Origin: Iris pallida
Lineage: Eukaryota > Streptophyta > Magnoliopsida > Asparagales > Iridaceae
DNA: 64,000 bases
Direction of reading: 5' to 3'
Assembly: GCA_029216955.1 (NCBI GenBank)
Contig: JANAVB010012195.1
Location: forward strand, 770,857 to 834,856
Shown: positions 11,563-21,423 of the stretch, piece by piece
How positions within the stretch are numbered: the first letter of the stretch is position 1
How the letters are laid out: the number at the start of each line of letters is the position of its first letter
The notes under the pieces: generated by a model
Databases searched by the model: none
Told to the model about the DNA's origin: nothing
The model's input: only the letters and a program-made list of their open reading frames with translations
Made by a program: the position numbers and the translations under genes

Positions 11563-11979
11563 ACAAAAATCCTAGCCGCCGCCACCTTTACCAAACCCTA
11601 ACCCTAGTCGTCACCGCCATTACCATCTACACCACCACAGCCACAACCGCCACCAGTCGCTGCACGGCCTTACGTCGACTACCTCGCGTGCGAGCCGGCC
11701 GCTGCTTCGCGGGCACCTCCGCCGCACGCACATGGCTGTTGCCGCTGCTGTTGCTCGCGACGGTTGCTGCTCGGAGACACCCGCCTGACGACACCCGCTC
11801 ACCTATCAGTCGGCCCACCGGCCCCACCACCACGAAGCCGCGATTTTCGAAGTCTCCCACGGGGTCGTTTCGGACGTTGAAGGCCTAGATCGGATAGGAG
11901 AGACATGATCGGATCTAGAAGAGGATGAAGAGCGTGAATCGTTGAACGGGTGTGAGGTGATCGGAGAAGAGGAGGATCG

Positions 11980-12447
11980 ATGGAGGAGATCATCAAGAAG
12001 CTGGACCATGTGGAGGTTGCAACGTTGATGAAGCTGATGAAACTGTCGGCTGGCGAGAGCGCGACACGAACATCGACCAAGTTGGAGCTTCCCTCCATCG
12101 ATCTGAACCTTGATGGACCAGCTACCTACCTGAGTTGGTTACGGCGGGCGAGGAGAACCCTCGCAGGAAAGAACCTGGAGGGTTTCCAGTCAGGAGAGAA
12201 GACAGAGACAGGTTGTCCTTCTGAAACAAAGTCAACACTGGTGGCTACCAGTTCGAGCGATACAGGGCCTAAGGGAGAGCCCTGGCAGCACAACCGGCAG
12301 TGCTACAACTGTAGGAAGATGGGACATCATCGGTATGCTTGCACCAAACCATCTAAGGAGGGAGATCCAGGTGCTGGACGTGGACAGTTCGGTGGACGCG
12401 AATATTTTAGGGGACGTGACCGTGGTCGTGGAGGTCGACGGGGGTAG
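11980..12447 (+). pseudogene. gag: E2 gag, internally deleted
   Basis: Starts MEEIIKKLDHVEVATLMKL and reaches the copia gag N-terminal signature (ATYLSWLRRARRTLAGKNLEG), then jumps to the nucleocapsid: an intact CCHC knuckle CYNCRKMGHHRYAC followed by a Gly/Arg-rich tail. The intervening capsid (UBN2-like) region of roughly 200 residues normally found in copia gag is absent. This gag could not assemble particles. Confidence 0.8.
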
Positions 12448-12943
12448 TCGAGGAGGTTACCGGACGAACCTGTTGGTAGCAGAAGGGGATGAAGGAGCTG
12501 GTGGTACCTTTACTGAGAAGGATCAGGCACTGATGGACATGCTGGAGGCACTCAGGAGGAAGCAGAGAGCGTCAAATGATGGAGGCAAGAGAAGTGGAAC
12601 CGAGGAGACGTCTAACTCGTTCTTCGCTGGAGGCAACGCCGCCATGTATGCCCATCCATCAGAAGGTACTGACGAATCACTCGCCCTTGCATCTATATCT
12701 TCTCTTAAATCGTCAGACTGGATTATCGACTCGGGGGCCTCTCGACATGTGACGAAGAATACTAGTGAGTTCTCCTATACTCACATAGCATCGGCAGACA
12801 ACATTCAAACAGCTAATGGTACTTTCTCTCCAGTGGTCGGTAACGATACTGTAAATTGTACCGGTTCAGTAAAATTATCCAATGTTTTGCATGCTCCATC
12901 TTTTCCAGTCAGTTTTTTCTCTATCGGCTCCATAATCCTCTAA
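12447..12943 (+). pseudogene. E2 protease region
   Basis: A different frame from gag. It contains the copia retropepsin motif WIIDSGASRHVT and the downstream block LSNVLHAPSFPV, ending at a stop at 12941. A frameshift near 12440 separates it from gag, and another separates it from integrase. Confidence 0.8.
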
Positions 12944-12953
12944 CTAAAATGCA

Positions 12954-14195
12954 TTGTCTTTCTCTTTTGATATTCCTAAGGTGATCTTCCAGGAGAAAGA
13001 GACGGGACGAAGACTTGGGACTGACACTTGGCATGAGGGATTGTGGTACCTGGATCGGGAAGGGCTGGATTCAGCATTGGTGTCTATGGGAGAGAAGGCA
13101 GGAATGGGAAGACAGAAGATGAGTGCCGATGATACATTAATACTCCACCACAAGAGGTTGGGACACTTCTCTTTTGCTACTTTAAGAAAATTATATCTAG
13201 CTATTTATGAGAAAACAAATAAGGAGAAGCTAGTATGTGATGCATGTGATTTAGGCAAACTTATTAGGAGCTCATATGTTAGTACGGGTCATCGGAGCTC
13301 GTCTGCTTTTGATGTAATACATTCTGATGGTTGGGGGCCATGCGCCATTACTACTATAAATGATTACAAATATTTTGTTTTCTTCATTGATTGTTCTTCT
13401 CATGTCACTTGGCTGTATTTGATAAAGAATAAGAGTGATGTATCTACATGTTTTTGGGACTTTCATAAACATGTACAGACTCAGTACAGGACAGTGGTGA
13501 AGGTACTGAGGTCTGGCAATGGGACATAGTATACCAACAGAGCACTTACGGAATACTTGTCAGTCCAAGGGATACAACATCAGACTACCTGTGCATACAC
13601 ACCAGCACAAAATGGAGTACCAGAAAGGAAGAACAGACACCTTCTGGAGGTGACAAGAAGCATGATGATCGATATGAATGTCCCACAGAATCTGTGGGGG
13701 CATGCAGTGTTGACAGCAACTCAACTAATCAATAGGATGCCTTCGAAGGTACTGGGATGGAAGTCTCCATGTGAAATATTACAAGAAAATAATAGTGGGA
13801 TACTTCCACTGAAGGTGTTTGACTGCGTGTGTTTTGTGAAGGACAACAGACCGTCAGTTGGAAAACTTGATCCTAGAGCAGTCAAGTGCATCTTCGTGGG
13901 CTACTCGACGATTCAGAAGGGGTATGTGTGCTGGAGCCCAGTAGAGAAGAAGAAGTTTATGTGCATGGATGTTCACTTCAGGGAGCATGAGCCATACTAT
14001 CGTCAAGAGGGAACCTCAAACAACTCACCTGATAATGCAAGTATTAGGCGAGAGGGGGAGATTGGTGAAAGCCTTGTGATCGATTTAGGAGTATGGCATG
14101 GAGGCGCAGTTGAGGAAAAACAGGAAGGTGCAGAGGAACACGGGAAGGAGATGAGAGGTGTTAGGCCCACGGCTCAGGAGGAGATACTTACCTAA
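12954..14195 (+). pseudogene. pol: E2 integrase
   Basis: GAG-pre-integrase HHCC region (LHHKRLGHFSFA, LVCDACDLGK) then the catalytic core. The first Asp is in FDVIHSDGWGP. The second block reads LRSGNGT, where LRSDNGT is usual, so the catalytic Asp is Gly, and a TAG follows two codons later at 13527. The Glu is present in NGVPERKNRH. The frame continues to TAA 14193. Confidence 0.85.
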
Positions 14196-14234
14196 AACAA
14201 GAGAGGGAATCAAACTGCAAGACCAGTACCTACC

Positions 14235-15104
14235 GTGCCAGTGCCAAGTCTCTTGCCTGCGTCCGTCTCGACTCCTGAGACACCTACACCACCACCAGAT
14301 TCCCCTTCAGGTGATATCATTCTTCCTACTCCTCCCACAGCTACTCCCACACCATTATCAGTACGGAGGACCACTCTAGCAATGCGAAAAATCCTCCTGA
14401 TAGATATGATTGAGACCTCGTTCAGTTTGTTTCATAATCATATCTCCTCTTCTTATGGAACATTCATTGCGTCTTTGGATAGTATTACTGTACCTAACAA
14501 TTGACAGGTTGCCAAGAACGATCCAAAATGGAAAGCGGCGATGCACGAGGAGTTGGGGGCTCTTGAGAAGAACCACACTTGGGAGATGGTAAAACTGCCA
14601 GAAGGGAAGAGAGCAGTCGGATGCAAGTGGGTCTTTACTGTGAAGCAGAACCCAGATGGACAGGTTGAGCGCTACAAAGCTCGACTGGTGGCAAAAGAAT
14701 ACAGTCAGACGTACGACATTGACTATGACGAGACCTTTGCACCAATGGTGAAGATTAGCGCTGTCCGGACTCTGATTTCTCTGGCAGCGAATGGTGGATG
14801 GAAGCTACACCAACTGGATGTGAAGAATGTGTTTTTTCATGAAGATCTAGTGGAAGTGTACATGGAGATACCACCAGGATTCGGTACAAATCAGACATTG
14901 CATAGGGTCTGCAGGTTGAAGAAGTCCCTCTATGGACTGAAGCAGTCTTCTCGAGCGTGGTTTGACAGATTCAGGAGGGCGATGATAGGAATGGGATATC
15001 GGCAGATCAATGCTGATCATATTGTGTTCTTCCGTCGTAGTGGAGGTCATATCACCATGCTTGCGGTGTATGTGGACGATATGATTATCATAGGAGATAG
15101 ATGA
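14235..15104 (+). pseudogene. pol: E2 reverse transcriptase
   Basis: Same frame as the integrase. A Pro-rich linker leads to a TGA at 14502 where Trp is expected, then the RT ([63 protein letters not shown]) with the catalytic box YVDD in [13 protein letters not shown]. The frame is lost at 15102, inside the RT thumb. Confidence 0.88.
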
Positions 15105-15363
15105 GCAGGAGATTACCCGACTCAAGGGGAAGCTTGACAAGGAATTCGAGGTGAAGGACCTTGGCCTTCTTCGGTACTTCCTTGGAATTGAGATTGCTCG
15201 AGGAGCAGAGGGGATTGTTTTTTCTCAAAGGAAGTATGCGCTGGACCTTCTCACAGAGACATGAATGTTGGGATGCAAACCTGCAGTGACGCCGATCGAT
15301 CAGAGATTTAAGCTGAGCGTTGAGGCTGGAGAACCAGTTGACCGGGACATATACTAGAGACTG

Positions 15364-16022
15364 GTGGGCAAGTTGATCTATTTGAGCCACACACGTCCTG
15401 ATATCTACTTTGCAGTGAGTGTGGTGAGCCGCTACATGCATGACCCACGGAAGGGCTATATGGACGCAGTGTACCAGATTCTGAGATACTTGAAGGGCGC
15501 CTCCGGACAGGGACTGATATTCAGGAAGAATAATCATGTCGGCATCGAGGGGTACTGTGATTCTGAATGGGCTAGCTGTGCTGATGACAGGAGGTCTACA
15601 TCGGGATACTGCATATTTGTAGGAGACAACTGGTCCCTTGGAGGAGTAAGAAGCAGTCAGTGGTAGCCGGATCGACAGCTGAAGTGGAGTACAGAACTAT
15701 GGCCTTGGGAGTTGTAGAGCTGCTATAGTTGAAGAATATACTGGTGGAACTGAAGCTAGATCAAGGAGCCAAGATGAAGCTTTGGTGTGACAACCAGTCA
15801 GCTATTAGTATCGCCAACAATCCAGTACAATATGACAGGACCAAACACATCGAGATCGATAGGTTCTTCATCAAGGAGAAGTTGGATCGTGGACTACTGG
15901 AGCTAGGCCACGTTCCAACTAAGGATCAGGTAGCAGACAGACTGACCAAGGCATTTAGCTCTGTGAGCATGATTAGAGGGTGTGACAAGATGGGCTTAGT
16001 GAATATCTTTCGTCCACCTTGA
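15364..16022 (+). pseudogene. pol: E2 RNase H
   Basis: Two frames: the first carries HTRPDIYFAVSVVSRYMHDP and GYCDSEWASCADDRRSTSGY, the second, after a frameshift near 15640, LWCDNQSAISIANNPVQ, RTKHIEIDRFFIKEKL and VADRLTKAF up to the stop before the polypurine tract. Stops at about 15264 and 15356 interrupt the RT to RNase H link. Confidence 0.85.
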
Positions 16023-16029
16023 GGAGGAG

Positions 16030-16302
16030 TGTTGGTATATTTGGTATTAGAATAAGTATATTGGAATATCCTGTTGGTATATTTGGTATGTCAGAATATA
16101 CCACAGGATATTCCGTAGAGGGTTTAATGTAATGTTGGTATATTTGGTATTATAATAAGTATATTGGAATATCATGTTGGTATATTTGGTATGACAGAAT
16201 ATGCCACATGATATTCCACAGAGGATTTAATGTAATGAAAAGGATTGTAATGCTATATATAGCCAAGAGACTATCAATAAAAATTATCACAAATATTCAA
16301 CA
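16030..16302 (+). repeat. E2 3' LTR
   Basis: Same ends as the 5' LTR; nine bases longer, the difference lying in the internal TGTTGGTATATTTGG repeats. Followed directly by the CTATT duplication. Confidence 0.93.
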
Positions 16303-16512
16303 CTATTTGCTCCATGGGTTGCAGCCTCCTCTCCTTGCAACACGAGTTCATATATAGGTGGCCACATCCGTGAATCAGGCTATACAAGGTTTTGGGGTTC
16401 ACCCTGTGGGATTCTCCTATCAATGAATAGGCATCCAACTGCCGGAAGATGGGAGGGAAACATGCACAGTGACAGTAAAATGAGAATTCTCCGAGTCAGG
16501 GTCATAATTCAC
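16303..16512 (-). pseudogene. Decayed host-gene exon interrupted by E2
   Basis: On the minus strand a pyrimidine-rich intron end with TTCTTGCAG precedes a coding-like segment (VNYDPDSENSHFTVTVHVSL). A frameshift follows, then RRIPQGEPQNLV, one stop, and DSRMWPPIYELVLQGEEAA, running into the E2 duplication and continuing beyond E2 at 11285. The acceptor site, residue composition and frame continuity across the insertion argue for a genuine former exon. The protein is not recognised. Its upstream intron is where the old minus-strand copia lies. Confidence 0.45.
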
Positions 16513-16617
16513 CTGCAAGAAGGGGTTATTTTCATTTTGCTCATGCTAGAGGAAGATAGCTAGCTAGGTAACAATTATAGATAATTCCATCTAGGAGAGG
16601 GGACCCTTCATAATTGG

Positions 16618-16841
16618 TGTAGAGAAAAATAATTTATAAATTGATTTTCAATCATTGATATGGACCTCTATTGTAGGAGAAGAGGTAGAGATATACAAAG
16701 ATTGGAAAACTAACAGATAATAACAAACTAAAAGATAATGAGAGAAACAACGCAAGGGATAAAGATGAGAAGTAAAAAAAAACTTGGGTAAGGGAGAATC
16801 TCTCTTTGATCACAATACCTACCGAACCACCATATCCAACA
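16618..16841 (-). repeat. Probable 3' LTR of the old minus-strand copia
   Basis: On the minus strand the sequence GAGGGGGAG then TGTTGGATATGG marks polypurine tract and LTR start at 16841. The other end is set tentatively at TGTAGAGAAAAATAATTT (16618); no partner LTR in the window confirms it. Confidence 0.45.
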
Positions 16842-16905
16842 CTCCCCCTCCTGGAGTAAAGATATCCTGAAGGCCAAGCTTGCATATAAAACTTTTTGAG
16901 TGCAG

Positions 16906-17153
16906 TGTAGGAATTAATCTTGTTGCTTCGTTTGCTTTTACCTAGTCTTTAGCACCATGTATGGTGCGGAGCCATTTGCTCCATTTTTCTAGCTAGGTCA
17001 GTTTCTTTATTTGTAGCTATATAAAGGCTCTTTACTAATCACAAATAACACAGCAAGTAACCAGCAAGTTACAATTTCCACAAACTTTCTTTCTCCTCTC
17101 TAGCTCTGTGTGTGTGTGCGCTTCATAGTTCCCTCTAAGTTTCAACTCCAACA
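16906..17153 (+). repeat. E3 5' LTR
   Basis: TATA box CTATATAAAGG near 17020; ends CAACTCCAACA before the primer site. No snRNA-type element. Confidence 0.93.
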
Positions 17154-17155
17154 AT

Positions 17156-17168
17156 TGGTATCAGAGCC
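17156..17168 (+). other. E3 primer-binding site
   Basis: TGGTATCAGAGCC two bases after the LTR; the gag ATG follows at 17170. Confidence 0.92.
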
Positions 17169-17169
17169 A

Positions 17170-19728
17170 ATGGCGGAATCGAGTTCTTCCCACCCGTCGC
17201 CGCGTGCCAGGATCGACGATGGCAGCGGAGGAAGCGGCAATGGCCGCATCATGGAGAGATGGGACAAAGTCAAGTACCCGATGCTGACACGGACGAACTA
17301 CGCAGACTGGGCTCTCTTAATGAGAGTCAACATGCAGGCGCAAGGCCTGTGGGAGGCAATCGAGCCCGGGATCGCCGAGTATCGAGACGACATGATGGCC
17401 TTGTCCGCCATACTTCAAGCCGTACCACCGGAGATGCTGCGGACACTGGCAGTGAAAGACACTGCCAAGGAAGCGTGGGACGCTGTAAAGACCGTGCGGA
17501 TGGGGGTCGAACGTGTGCGTGAGGCCAAGGCGCAGAAACTTCGCACCGACTTTGAGACGATCAAGTTCAAGGATGGCGAGTCCATCGAGGACTTCGCGAT
17601 GCGGCTTACGAGACTCGTCAACGACCTGCATCTACTCGGTGATGAGCTATCCGAAGAGAAGGTAGTGAAAAAATTTCTTCGTGTTGTTCCACCCAGGTAC
17701 ACACAAGTCGCCATCTCCATTGAGATCCTTGTGGATCTCAAGACGTTGTCCATTGAAGAGCTTACCGGTCGACTTCTAGCCGTCGAGGAGCGGTATGATT
17801 TCGACGACGACTCTGGAAGCAAGGGTAGCTGCCTTCTCCTCTCCGAAGAGGAGTGGCTCGCTCGCACGAAGCAGAGGAAGCAAGGCGAGGCCAACTTCGA
17901 CGGCGGCAGAAGCAGTGGTCGCGGGCGCGGTAGACAAAGAGGTCGTGGCCGAGGCAACACAAACAACGGCAATGGCAATGCCTCCGGCGACAAGCGTGAC
18001 AAGAAGGAAAAGTGCCACAATTGTGGCATCTACGGCCACTGGGCAGAGGACCGCCGCAAGCCGAAGCGCGATGAGCGGCCCCATCTGACGCAAGCAGACG
18101 ACGATGAGCCCGCACTGCTGATGGCGCAGGAGTGCACACTCGCCGAGACCACCGTAGCCGCAGCCAACACCGCTGTACTCGACGAGGTGCATGCTCAGGT
18201 GCATCTGGGCCGCGAGGGCTACCACAACGATGATGCGAGGTACCTCGACACCGGCGCCATCAACTACTGCCCGGACTGCAATAAAATCACAGAGGTGGTG
18301 TTCGACCACTCGGCCGACGACACGGTCTGCCTGGAGTGCGGACTGGTGTTGGAGGCTCACTCCGTCAGCGAGACCTCGGAGTGGAGAACCTTCGATGGCT
18401 TGGATCCTCCACAACCAGCACCTACTTTGCAAGCTCAAGGTAGCAAACCCCAGAACGTCCCGGAGGAGTCCCCAGAGTCGAGAAGCCGGAGGGTGCAGAG
18501 AGAGCTCATGGCCGTTGCGGTAGAGAATCAGATGCAGGCGTCCTCCGTCTTCATGCCTAAAGCATCGCCTGTAGCGGTCGAGAAGGTTATTACTCCCTTG
18601 GCCGAGAGGGTTGCTGCTACGCCGGCAGCGACGACAGTGGAGATTATTGTCAATAATCCGGATGCCTCCAAGGTTTCGGAGGTGAAAAAGGAGCGGCCAC
18701 CGGAGGAGCACGCCAGGATGTACCAGCCCGACGTGCTCGAGCAGGCGAAGAAGAAGCTCCTTCCGCACGTCCTTCCTGTGACTCTTCTTGGCGACGATCA
18801 CGACGTCAGCGTAGCAGTCCTCAGGGATCCTGACGCCGGACTTGATGTTGGCAACTTTGAAGATGGAGGTTCGCTCGAGGATCCTCCTGGCATCTTCGAG
18901 GCAGCCCTACATGACAACCTCGGACATGAAGAGGGCCCCGAAGACGTGGAATATGCAAGGGACTGTGTCGATACCGAGCATGACGCGCCAGGCGAGCCGC
19001 AATGCGAGATGGATGAAGGCAATTTTGCAGATGTTGCCGAGGAGGATGCCGCAGTTGATGAAGACCTCGGGGAAGGAGGTGAGGTACCTGCGGGAGGAGG
19101 CGGGGGCCACCTTAACGTTGTAGACGGGGACGATCACGAGGGGGTAGTCGACCCCGAAGACCATAAGGACGAAGTGCCCGGACCTCAGCAGGCCGTACTT
19201 GGGAGCGAAGCCCACCAGGAGGGAACCGAAGAAGAAGAAGACCGCCACGATGATGATGATGAGGCGGCGTCCCGGCCAGTCGGAGGTGCGTCCGGACAGG
19301 ATGGAGAAGGTTATGAAGTTGGGCCGTTGTCCGGACGAGTGCTCCATCTGGCGGAACCTCTCCTGATCAACGTCCGTGTGCCTGTGCTGCGCGGATGCGA
19401 TAACCGCGGCGTTCCGAGCGTCGAGGTTTCTGAGGGGTCGGAGAAGATTGCCAAGGAATGTGCCAAACCTGATAAATGGTGGGAATCATCTCCTGGCTTT
19501 GATGTTCTTATGGATGAAGGAGTGGCAGTGGATCCGGCAGCCAAGCTTGAGGAGCGTGGAGAAGGCGCAGACCCGCAGGGCACAAGAATAGGTGAATTTG
19601 TCGACCCCCCACCCGACCACCGACTGATCGATTTAAAGTGGGTCTACAAGCTCAAGGAGGACGAGCACGGCGGCGTCGTCAAGCACAAGACGCGCCACTT
19701 GGCGAAAGGTTATATGCAACAGGCTTAG
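17170..19728 (+). CDS. E3 chimeric gag / TFIIB zinc-ribbon / antisense transporter ORF, 852 aa
   Basis: One uninterrupted frame. The ATG just after the primer site is preferred over the upstream in-frame ATG inside the LTR. Residues about 30-235 are a copia UBN2-type gag ([36 protein letters not shown]). Residues 255-300 are an RG-rich stretch and a knuckle [14 protein letters not shown] whose last Cys is Arg. Near residue 358 the protease motif YLDTGA is cut off and passes in frame into a TFIIB-like zinc ribbon (about 364-409). Residues roughly 525-715 are Asp/Glu-rich because this is the antisense of a transporter gene. The last 36 residues ([19 protein letters not shown]) are an RT start. 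Whether it is translated is unknown; the absence of stops over 852 codons is striking. Confidence 0.8.
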   Translation: MAESSSSHPSPRARIDDGSGGSGNGRIMERWDKVKYPMLTRTNYADWALLMRVNMQAQGLWEAIEPGIAEYRDDMMALSAILQAVPPEMLRTLAVKDTAKEAWDAVKTVRMGVERVREAKAQKLRTDFETIKFKDGESIEDFAMRLTRLVNDLHLLGDELSEEKVVKKFLRVVPPRYTQVAISIEILVDLKTLSIEELTGRLLAVEERYDFDDDSGSKGSCLLLSEEEWLARTKQRKQGEANFDGGRSSGRGRGRQRGRGRGNTNNGNGNASGDKRDKKEKCHNCGIYGHWAEDRRKPKRDERPHLTQADDDEPALLMAQECTLAETTVAAANTAVLDEVHAQVHLGREGYHNDDARYLDTGAINYCPDCNKITEVVFDHSADDTVCLECGLVLEAHSVSETSEWRTFDGLDPPQPAPTLQAQGSKPQNVPEESPESRSRRVQRELMAVAVENQMQASSVFMPKASPVAVEKVITPLAERVAATPAATTVEIIVNNPDASKVSEVKKERPPEEHARMYQPDVLEQAKKKLLPHVLPVTLLGDDHDVSVAVLRDPDAGLDVGNFEDGGSLEDPPGIFEAALHDNLGHEEGPEDVEYARDCVDTEHDAPGEPQCEMDEGNFADVAEEDAAVDEDLGEGGEVPAGGGGGHLNVVDGDDHEGVVDPEDHKDEVPGPQQAVLGSEAHQEGTEEEEDRHDDDDEAASRPVGGASGQDGEGYEVGPLSGRVLHLAEPLLINVRVPVLRGCDNRGVPSVEVSEGSEKIAKECAKPDKWWESSPGFDVLMDEGVAVDPAAKLEERGEGADPQGTRIGEFVDPPPDHRLIDLKWVYKLKEDEHGGVVKHKTRHLAKGYMQQA
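18259..18396 (+). pseudogene. Captured TFIIB zinc-ribbon fragment in E3
   Basis: Encodes [20 protein letters not shown] then [20 protein letters not shown] and WRTF. The paired CxxC motifs, the EVVFDHS core and the SEWRTF end match the N-terminal zinc ribbon of plant general transcription factor IIB, which contacts RNA polymerase II. It lies in sense orientation and in frame with gag. The cyclin-like repeats of TFIIB are absent, so this is a fragment of roughly 45 codons, possibly one exon. Confidence 0.85.
18745..19310 (-). pseudogene. Captured polyol/monosaccharide-transporter fragment, antisense in E3
   Basis: On the minus strand: [11 protein letters not shown], hydrophobic segments, [41 protein letters not shown], then after a frameshift [20 protein letters not shown] and [14 protein letters not shown]. 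These are in the order and spacing of transmembrane helices 2-6 and the central loop of plant polyol transporters (PMT family, major facilitator superfamily), including the GRxSDxxGRR loop signature. Frameshifts and losses show it is not functional. Being antisense, it contributes an acidic non-native peptide to the E3 frame. Confidence 0.85.
19417..19611 (+). pseudogene. Possible third captured fragment in E3
   Basis: Encodes [20 protein letters not shown] followed by [20 protein letters not shown]. The [11 protein letters not shown] motif looks like conserved host protein rather than retroelement; I have a weak association with plant CCCH zinc-finger proteins but cannot confirm it. Confidence 0.35.
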
Positions 19729-19737
19729 GAGGTGAAT

Positions 19738-19984
19738 TGTAGGAATTAATCCTGTTGCTTGGTTTGCTTTTACCTAGTCTTTAGCACCATGTATGGTGCG
19801 GAGCCATTTGCTCCATTTTTCTAGCTAGTCAGTTTCTTTATTTGTAGCTATATAAAGGCTCTTTACTAATCACAAATAACACAGCAAGTAACCAGCAAGT
19901 TACAATTTCCACAAGCTTTCTTTCTCCTCTCTAGCTCTCTGTGTGTGTGCGCTTCATAGTCCCCTCTAAGTTCCAACTCCAACA
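19738..19984 (+). repeat. E3 3' LTR
   Basis: Partner of 16906-17153. No recognisable polypurine tract precedes it; the chimeric ORF ends nine bases upstream. Confidence 0.93.
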
Positions 19985-20223
19985 TGCAGATGGACCAACT
20001 GATTTGGTAAGGATATCTGTTGTTTGATTTTCTGAATTCACACTCTGATTGTATAGCTCCATATATTTTTTTTTCGGAAATGAACATCAACTTCAATATG
20101 ATTGGTGTGTTCATGTAGGACTGAGTCTGCAGCCAAGAAGAGTGCTGACTCGTTGTCACAATACAAAGTAGATGCTTGTTGGATAGGAAATCCTAACTCC
20201 TTATAGAAAGTTTGTAAAGAAGT

Positions 20224-20481
20224 TCATGGCCCTCGTGCCATAATTTTATATTCTGATTCTGCAGATAATATTGACACCACATTTTGTTTCTTGCTTTTCC
20301 AAGATATGCGATGTGAACCAAAAAAATGTGCAAAATCCTGAAGTTTATCGTCTATAGCTTCTATCTCCAGTATAATCAACATCAGTAAAACATGTCTGAT
20401 CAGACTGGCTACCTGTTGAATAGAATAATCCAAGTCATGGACATGACTTAAGATATTGTAGGATGTGAGAAATAGCATCAA
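20224..20481 (-). pseudogene. pol: RNase H of the old minus-strand copia
   Basis: Frame contains GSHRISWKSKKQNVVSILSA followed by ESEYKIMA, the copia RNase H signature. Further pieces extend to 19990 and, beyond E3, to 16842, where it meets the polypurine tract. It is split by E3 and heavily mutated. Confidence 0.8.
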
Positions 20482-20738
20482 GGTGAGGGTTGCCGGGGAG
20501 CATGCATAAACTGGCTTAATTTACTCATAGCAAAAGAGATACCAGGTATTGTATTCATTAGATAAATAAGCCGACCTACCAACTGTTAATAACTCAAGGG
20601 ATCACTAAGAAGGTTTCCTTGATCTGAGACTAATGAGAGATTATGATCCATTGGAGATGATGCTGGTTTACATCCAAACATTCCAGTATCTCTAAATAGG
20701 CCATGAACATATTTTCTTTGTGAGTGGAAAATTCCTTG

Positions 20739-21277
20739 TTATGATTGGGCTACCTCATTACCCAAGAAATATTTGAGTGTGCCAAGATCTTTTACATCAA
20801 ATCTCCTATTCAAGTCTTCCTTTACTTGCACAATACCTGCCACATTACTGCTAGTAATAATAATATCATCTACATAGACAAGGAGAATAGTGCATGCGTT
20901 GTTATGATGTCGCACAAAGCATGTATGATCGGAGTGACATTGAGTGAACCCAAGAGACAAAATCACATTGTAAAATTTCAAGAACCAAGCTCGTGGTGGC
21001 TGTTTGAGGCAAATATAAAGATTTTCGAAGGTTGTACACTTTTCCATGAAACTCACCCTCACCACGATATTCATGTGGTGGATCTATAAAGATTTGTCTC
21101 AGACATGTCGCCATTTAAGAAGACATTCATGACACCTAATTGCCATAATGATCAGAAATGAGAGACAATCAGAGAGATTAGCAGTCTAACTTGGGTTAAT
21201 TTTGCTACATGAGCAAAAGTTGCTTGGAAATCAAAGCCAGACACCTAAGTAAAACCCTTTGCAACCCGACGAGCCTT
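20739..21277 (-). pseudogene. pol: C-terminal RT of the old minus-strand copia
   Basis: Frame includes PPRAWFLKFYNVILSLGFTQ, the catalytic box in LLVYVDDIIITSS and VKDLGTLKYFLGNEVA. Continues upstream (to higher coordinates) across E4 to 26518-26799; stops and frameshifts are frequent. Confidence 0.85.
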
Positions 21278-21282
21278 GTACC

Positions 21283-21410
21283 TGTTGAGAGTATTAATGG
21301 GCTTTCAGTCTCACATCGGGTAGAATAATAGGGAGAGGGGTTAGCCTCTCCTATATAAGTGTAGCTCCACCTCAATAATAAACAAGTCAAATATTCTACT
21401 AAATTCTATT
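21283..21410 (+). repeat. E4 5' LTR, 128 bp
   Basis: Starts TGTTGAGAG. Ends CTATT rather than the usual CA, and the right LTR ends identically, so the unusual end predates insertion or is family-specific. Contains a snRNA-type upstream element and a TATA box. Confidence 0.9.
21308..21359 (+). promoter_or_regulatory. snRNA-type upstream element plus TATA box in E4 5' LTR
   Basis: GTCTCACATCG (one change from RTCCCACATCG) at 21308-21318, then exactly 33 bases to TATATAAG at 21352. The right LTR has GTCCCACAACG at 26410-26420 and TATATAA at 26454, again 33 bases. Confidence 0.6.
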
Positions 21411-21423
21411 TGGTATCAGAGCC
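21411..21423 (+). other. E4 primer-binding site
   Basis: TGGTATCAGAGCC abutting the LTR. A C-rich leader with several AAACCCTA motifs follows to about 21660. Confidence 0.9.

Larger units (their letters stand above)
11286..16302 (+). mobile_element. E2: degenerate Ty1/copia element, TSD CTATT
   Basis: Bounded by 264-bp and 273-bp LTRs, with perfect CTATT duplications at 11281-11285 and 16303-16307. PBS TGGTATCAGAGCC at 11550 and polypurine GAGGAGGAG before the 3' LTR. Gene order gag, protease, integrase, RT, RNase H is copia-type. Most of the gag capsid domain is missing and there are several stops and frameshifts, so it is non-functional. Its pol is related to E4 and E6. It sits in the last exon of a minus-strand host gene. 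Confidence 0.95.
16906..19984 (+). mobile_element. E3: non-autonomous copia with captured host-gene fragments, TSD TGCAG
   Basis: LTRs of 248 and 247 bp (TGTAGGAATT to CTCCAACA), perfect TGCAG duplications at 16901-16905 and 19985-19989, PBS TGGTATCAGAGCC at 17156. Instead of a full pol the interior holds gag, the first residues of protease, a TFIIB zinc-ribbon segment, an antisense polyol-transporter segment, unassigned sequence and the start of an RT. The LTRs differ at about seven positions. It sits in the RNase H end of the old minus-strand copia. It would depend on enzymes from another element. Confidence 0.93.

Noticed and set aside
17776..18801. 341-codon minus-strand ORF overlapping E3 gag
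   Set aside because: Only its first 20 or so codons match the transporter fragment; the rest is shadow of gag and TFIIB sequence.
18900..19300. Acidic (Asp/Glu-rich) activation-like domain in the E3 ORF
   Set aside because: Fully explained as the antisense reading of a transporter fragment.
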